DNA from: Actinacidiphila paucisporea
GTDB lineage: Bacteria; Actinomycetota; Actinomycetes; Streptomycetales; Streptomycetaceae
Assembly (NCBI RefSeq): GCF_900142575.1
Contig: NZ_FRBI01000004.1
Span: forward strand, 1 to 33,678
Length of the DNA stretch: 33,678 bases
Direction of reading: 5' to 3'
The notes beneath the pieces are model-generated. The model did not search any database. It worked only from the letters and a program-made list of their open reading frames with translations, and was not told the DNA's origin. Both the position numbers and the translations under genes were made by a program. Below are positions 31,513-33,678 of the stretch, piece by piece (within the stretch, counting starts at the first letter, position 1; the number at the start of each line of letters is the position of its first letter).

Positions 31513-33678
31513 ATGCCCCTGAACCGCCGACAGTTCGTCACCACCGCACTCACCGCGGGCGCCGCTCTCCCACTGCTGCCGGCGGCGCCCGCCGGTGCCG
31601 CCGCCGGGGGCGGTGACCCGGGTCGTGCCTCGGCCCGGGTCGCTCCCGCCCCCGGCGGCCTCTACACCCCCAACGCCGCCCCCCTCGCCCCCACCGCCTT
31701 CCTGCGGCTGCCGCCCGGCGCGGTCACCGCCCGCGGCTGGCTCGACGGCCGGCTCCGGCAGCAACTCGCCGGCCTGTGCGGGCAGTACGCCTCGACGTCG
31801 CACTTCCTGGCCATGGACGCCAGCGGCTGGGTCCACCCGGAGAAGACCGGCTGGGAGGAGGTGCCGTACTGGCTGCGCGGCTACGTCGACCTGGCGATCC
31901 TCACCGGCGACGGCACCGCGCTGGCCGCCGTACGCCGCTGGGTCGACGCGATCCTCGCCACCGCGCAGCCGGACGGCTTCTTCGGCCCGACGAGCCTGCG
32001 CACCTCGCTCGGCGGCGGCCCCGACTTCTGGCCGTACCTGCCGCTGACCTGGGCCCTGCGCAACTGGCAGGAATACAGCGGCGACAGCCGGATCGTGCCG
32101 ATGCTGACCGCCTTCTTCCGCTACATGAACGCCCAGGGCCCCGGCGCCTTCAACCAGAGCTGGGTGTCGGTGCGCTGGGGCGACGGCCTGGACAGCGTCT
32201 TCTGGCTCTACAACCGCACCGGCGACGCCTTCCTGCTCGGCCTCGCCGACAAGATCCACGCAGGCGGCGCGAACTGGGTCAACAACCTGCCGAGCCTGCA
32301 CAACGTCAACATCGCCCAGGGCTTCCGCGAACCCGCGCAGTACGCGCTGCGCTCGCCGTCCGGCGCGCTGACCCAGGCCGCCTACCAGAACTACACCGCC
32401 GTGATGACCGCCTACGGGCAGTTCCCCGGCGGCGGCTTCGCCGGCGACGAGAACGCCAGGCCCGGCTTCGGCGATCCCCGGCAGGGCTTCGAGACGTGCG
32501 GCATCGTCGAGTTCATGGCCAGCCACCAGCTGCTGACCCGGATCACCGGCGACCCGGTGTGGGCCGACCGCTGCGAGGACCTGGCCTTCAACTCGCTGCC
32601 CGCCGCCCTCGACCCGTCCGGCAAGGCCGTGCACTACGTCACCAGCGCCAACAGCGTCGACCTGGACAACACCGCCAAGACGCAAGGGCAGTTCCAGAAC
32701 AACTGGGCCATGCAGGCCTATCTGCCGGGCGTCGACCAGTACCGCTGCTGCCCGCACAACTACGGCATGGGATGGCCGTACTTCACCGAGGAGCTGTGGC
32801 TCGCCACTCCCGACCACGGCCTGGCCGCCGCGATGTACGCGCCCAGCACGGTGACCGCGAAGGTCGCCGGCGGCACCCGGGTGACCCTCACCGAGACCAC
32901 CGACTACCCCTTCGCCGACACCGTGACGCTCACCGTCGCCACCCCGGGACCGCTGGCCTTCCCGCTGTATCTGCGCATTCCCGGCTGGTGCGGATCACCC
33001 CGCCTCACCGTCAACGGCGCCGCCGTCACCGCCCCCGCGGGACCGGCCTTCACCGTCGTCGACCGCACCTGGAACAACGGCGACTCGGTCGTCCTCACGC
33101 TGCCGCAGACCACCACGACCAGGACCTGGCCCGGCAACCACGGCGCCACCGGTGTCGACCACGGCCCGCTCAGCTACTCGCTGGACCTCGGCGAGACCTA
33201 CGTGCAGACCGGCGGCACGTCGCAGTTCCCCGAATACGCCGTGCACACCGCCGCCGCCTGGAACTACGGCCTCGCACTCGACGCCGGCGCCACCACCTTC
33301 ACCCGCAACGGCGGCCCGCTGCCCGCCGACCCCTTCAGCCACGGCGGGACCCCGGTGCGTATCACCGCCCCCGCCCGGCGGATCGCCGAATGGCAGGCCG
33401 ACAGCCAGCACGTCGTCACCCCGCTCCAGGACTCGCCGGCCCGCAGCACCGCGGCCGTCGAGACGGTCTCCCTCATCCCGATGGGCGCCGCCCGGCTGCG
33501 GATCTCCGCCTTCCCCACCACCTCGACCGGCGGCCACCAGTGGTCGGCGCCCGCCCCCTACCGCAGGATCAGGAACAAGAACTCCGGCAAGGTCATGGGT
33601 GTCGACCTGATGTCGACCGCGAACAGCGCGCATGTCGTGCAGTACGACGACAACGGCACCGCCGACCACCTGTGGCAG
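31513..33678 (+). CDS. Tat-exported GH127 beta-L-arabinofuranosidase-type hydrolase with ricin-type module (3' end outside window)
   Basis: 722 codons are visible and the frame is still open at the window edge. The N-terminus carries a twin-arginine signal (NRRQFV, 5-9) ending near residue 31. Residues about 50-640 match GH127: Glu313 (GDENAR) is near the position of the acid/base, and Glu327, Cys329 (FETCG), Cys412 and Cys413 (YRCCPHN) match the zinc-binding Glu-Cys-Cys-Cys set, in which one Cys acts as nucleophile in characterised beta-L-arabinofuranosidases. From about residue 680 a ricin-B/CBM13 repeat begins (YRRIRNKNSG, then GVDL and HLWQ). AGGAGG lies 9 nt before the ATG. It is divergent from the YtfQ-like transporter and shares a LacI-type operator sequence with it, so it probably releases the sugar that the transporter imports. 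Confidence 0.88.
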   Translation, partial: MPLNRRQFVTTALTAGAALPLLPAAPAGAAAGGGDPGRASARVAPAPGGLYTPNAAPLAPTAFLRLPPGAVTARGWLDGRLRQQLAGLCGQYASTSHFLAMDASGWVHPEKTGWEEVPYWLRGYVDLAILTGDGTALAAVRRWVDAILATAQPDGFFGPTSLRTSLGGGPDFWPYLPLTWALRNWQEYSGDSRIVPMLTAFFRYMNAQGPGAFNQSWVSVRWGDGLDSVFWLYNRTGDAFLLGLADKIHAGGANWVNNLPSLHNVNIAQGFREPAQYALRSPSGALTQAAYQNYTAVMTAYGQFPGGGFAGDENARPGFGDPRQGFETCGIVEFMASHQLLTRITGDPVWADRCEDLAFNSLPAALDPSGKAVHYVTSANSVDLDNTAKTQGQFQNNWAMQAYLPGVDQYRCCPHNYGMGWPYFTEELWLATPDHGLAAAMYAPSTVTAKVAGGTRVTLTETTDYPFADTVTLTVATPGPLAFPLYLRIPGWCGSPRLTVNGAAVTAPAGPAFTVVDRTWNNGDSVVLTLPQTTTTRTWPGNHGATGVDHGPLSYSLDLGETYVQTGGTSQFPEYAVHTAAAWNYGLALDAGATTFTRNGGPLPADPFSHGGTPVRITAPARRIAEWQADSQHVVTPLQDSPARSTAAVETVSLIPMGAARLRISAFPTTSTGGHQWSAPAPYRRIRNKNSGKVMGVDLMSTANSAHVVQYDDNGTADHLWQ

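Noticed and set aside
31450..32817. 455-residue minus-strand open frame opposite the GH127 gene
   Set aside because: Shadow of the GH127 coding sequence, which has clear zinc-site and Tat motifs and extends past the window.
1..33678. tRNA, rRNA, CRISPR array, transposase or phage genes
   Set aside because: None seen by eye; no regularly spaced repeats, no clover-leaf-like segments and no integrase or transposase motifs among the translated frames.

Overview
The window is chromosomal DNA of a high-GC actinomycete. Streptomycetaceae (Streptomyces or a close relative such as Actinacidiphila) fits best. The reasons are the very high third-position GC, GTG starts, class-E-sortase LAXTG surface protein, DasR-type operators before a chitinase, a DUF5954 gene, and a GC-rich intergenic repeat of a type I associate with Streptomyces. 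I see no tRNA, rRNA, CRISPR, transposase or phage gene. All of this is accessory, mostly carbohydrate-related content.

Left third (1-15200): secreted or surface enzymes. There is a GH87-type alpha-1,3-glucanase (minus), a small winged-helix-like protein (minus), a sortase-anchored LAETG protein, a membrane-tethered alpha/beta hydrolase fused to an ABC ATPase with its ABC-2 permease, an S53 sedolisin-type protease, a GH18 chitinase behind two perfect DasR-like sites, undecaprenyl-diphosphatase UppP, and a GH55-type exo-beta-1,3-glucanase with a ricin-type lectin module. Alpha-1,3-glucan, beta-1,3-glucan, chitin and protein are the main polymers of fungal walls, so this reads as a fungal-wall degradation region. 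The glucanase and chitinase genes are separate transcription units bounded by strong hairpins.

Middle (15200-22060): a four-gene minus-strand operon alternates Gfo/Idh/MocA oxidoreductases and AP-endonuclease-2-type sugar isomerases/epimerases (oxidoreductase, isomerase, isomerase, oxidoreductase). It diverges from a ROK regulator and looks like catabolism of a modified or oxidised sugar or cyclitol. A DUF5954 gene and a repeat-rich spacer follow.

Right third (22060-33678): an Ada-AlkA fusion whose glycosylase domain lacks the catalytic Asp segment, then a minus-strand sugar operon. Read in the direction of transcription it is: YtfQ-like furanose-binding lipoprotein, two-domain ATPase, two permeases, LacI regulator, aldose 1-epimerase GalM, and a PIN/NYN-like protein overlapping galM. 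Divergent from it is a Tat-exported GH127 beta-L-arabinofuranosidase-type enzyme with a C-terminal ricin-type module, cut by the window edge. Two AACGTT-centred LacI-type palindromes lie in the divergent spacer. One overlaps the -10 box of the transporter promoter and one lies just before the GH127 gene, so the LacI protein probably controls both. The arrangement implies extracellular release of a furanose sugar, its ABC import, and mutarotation.
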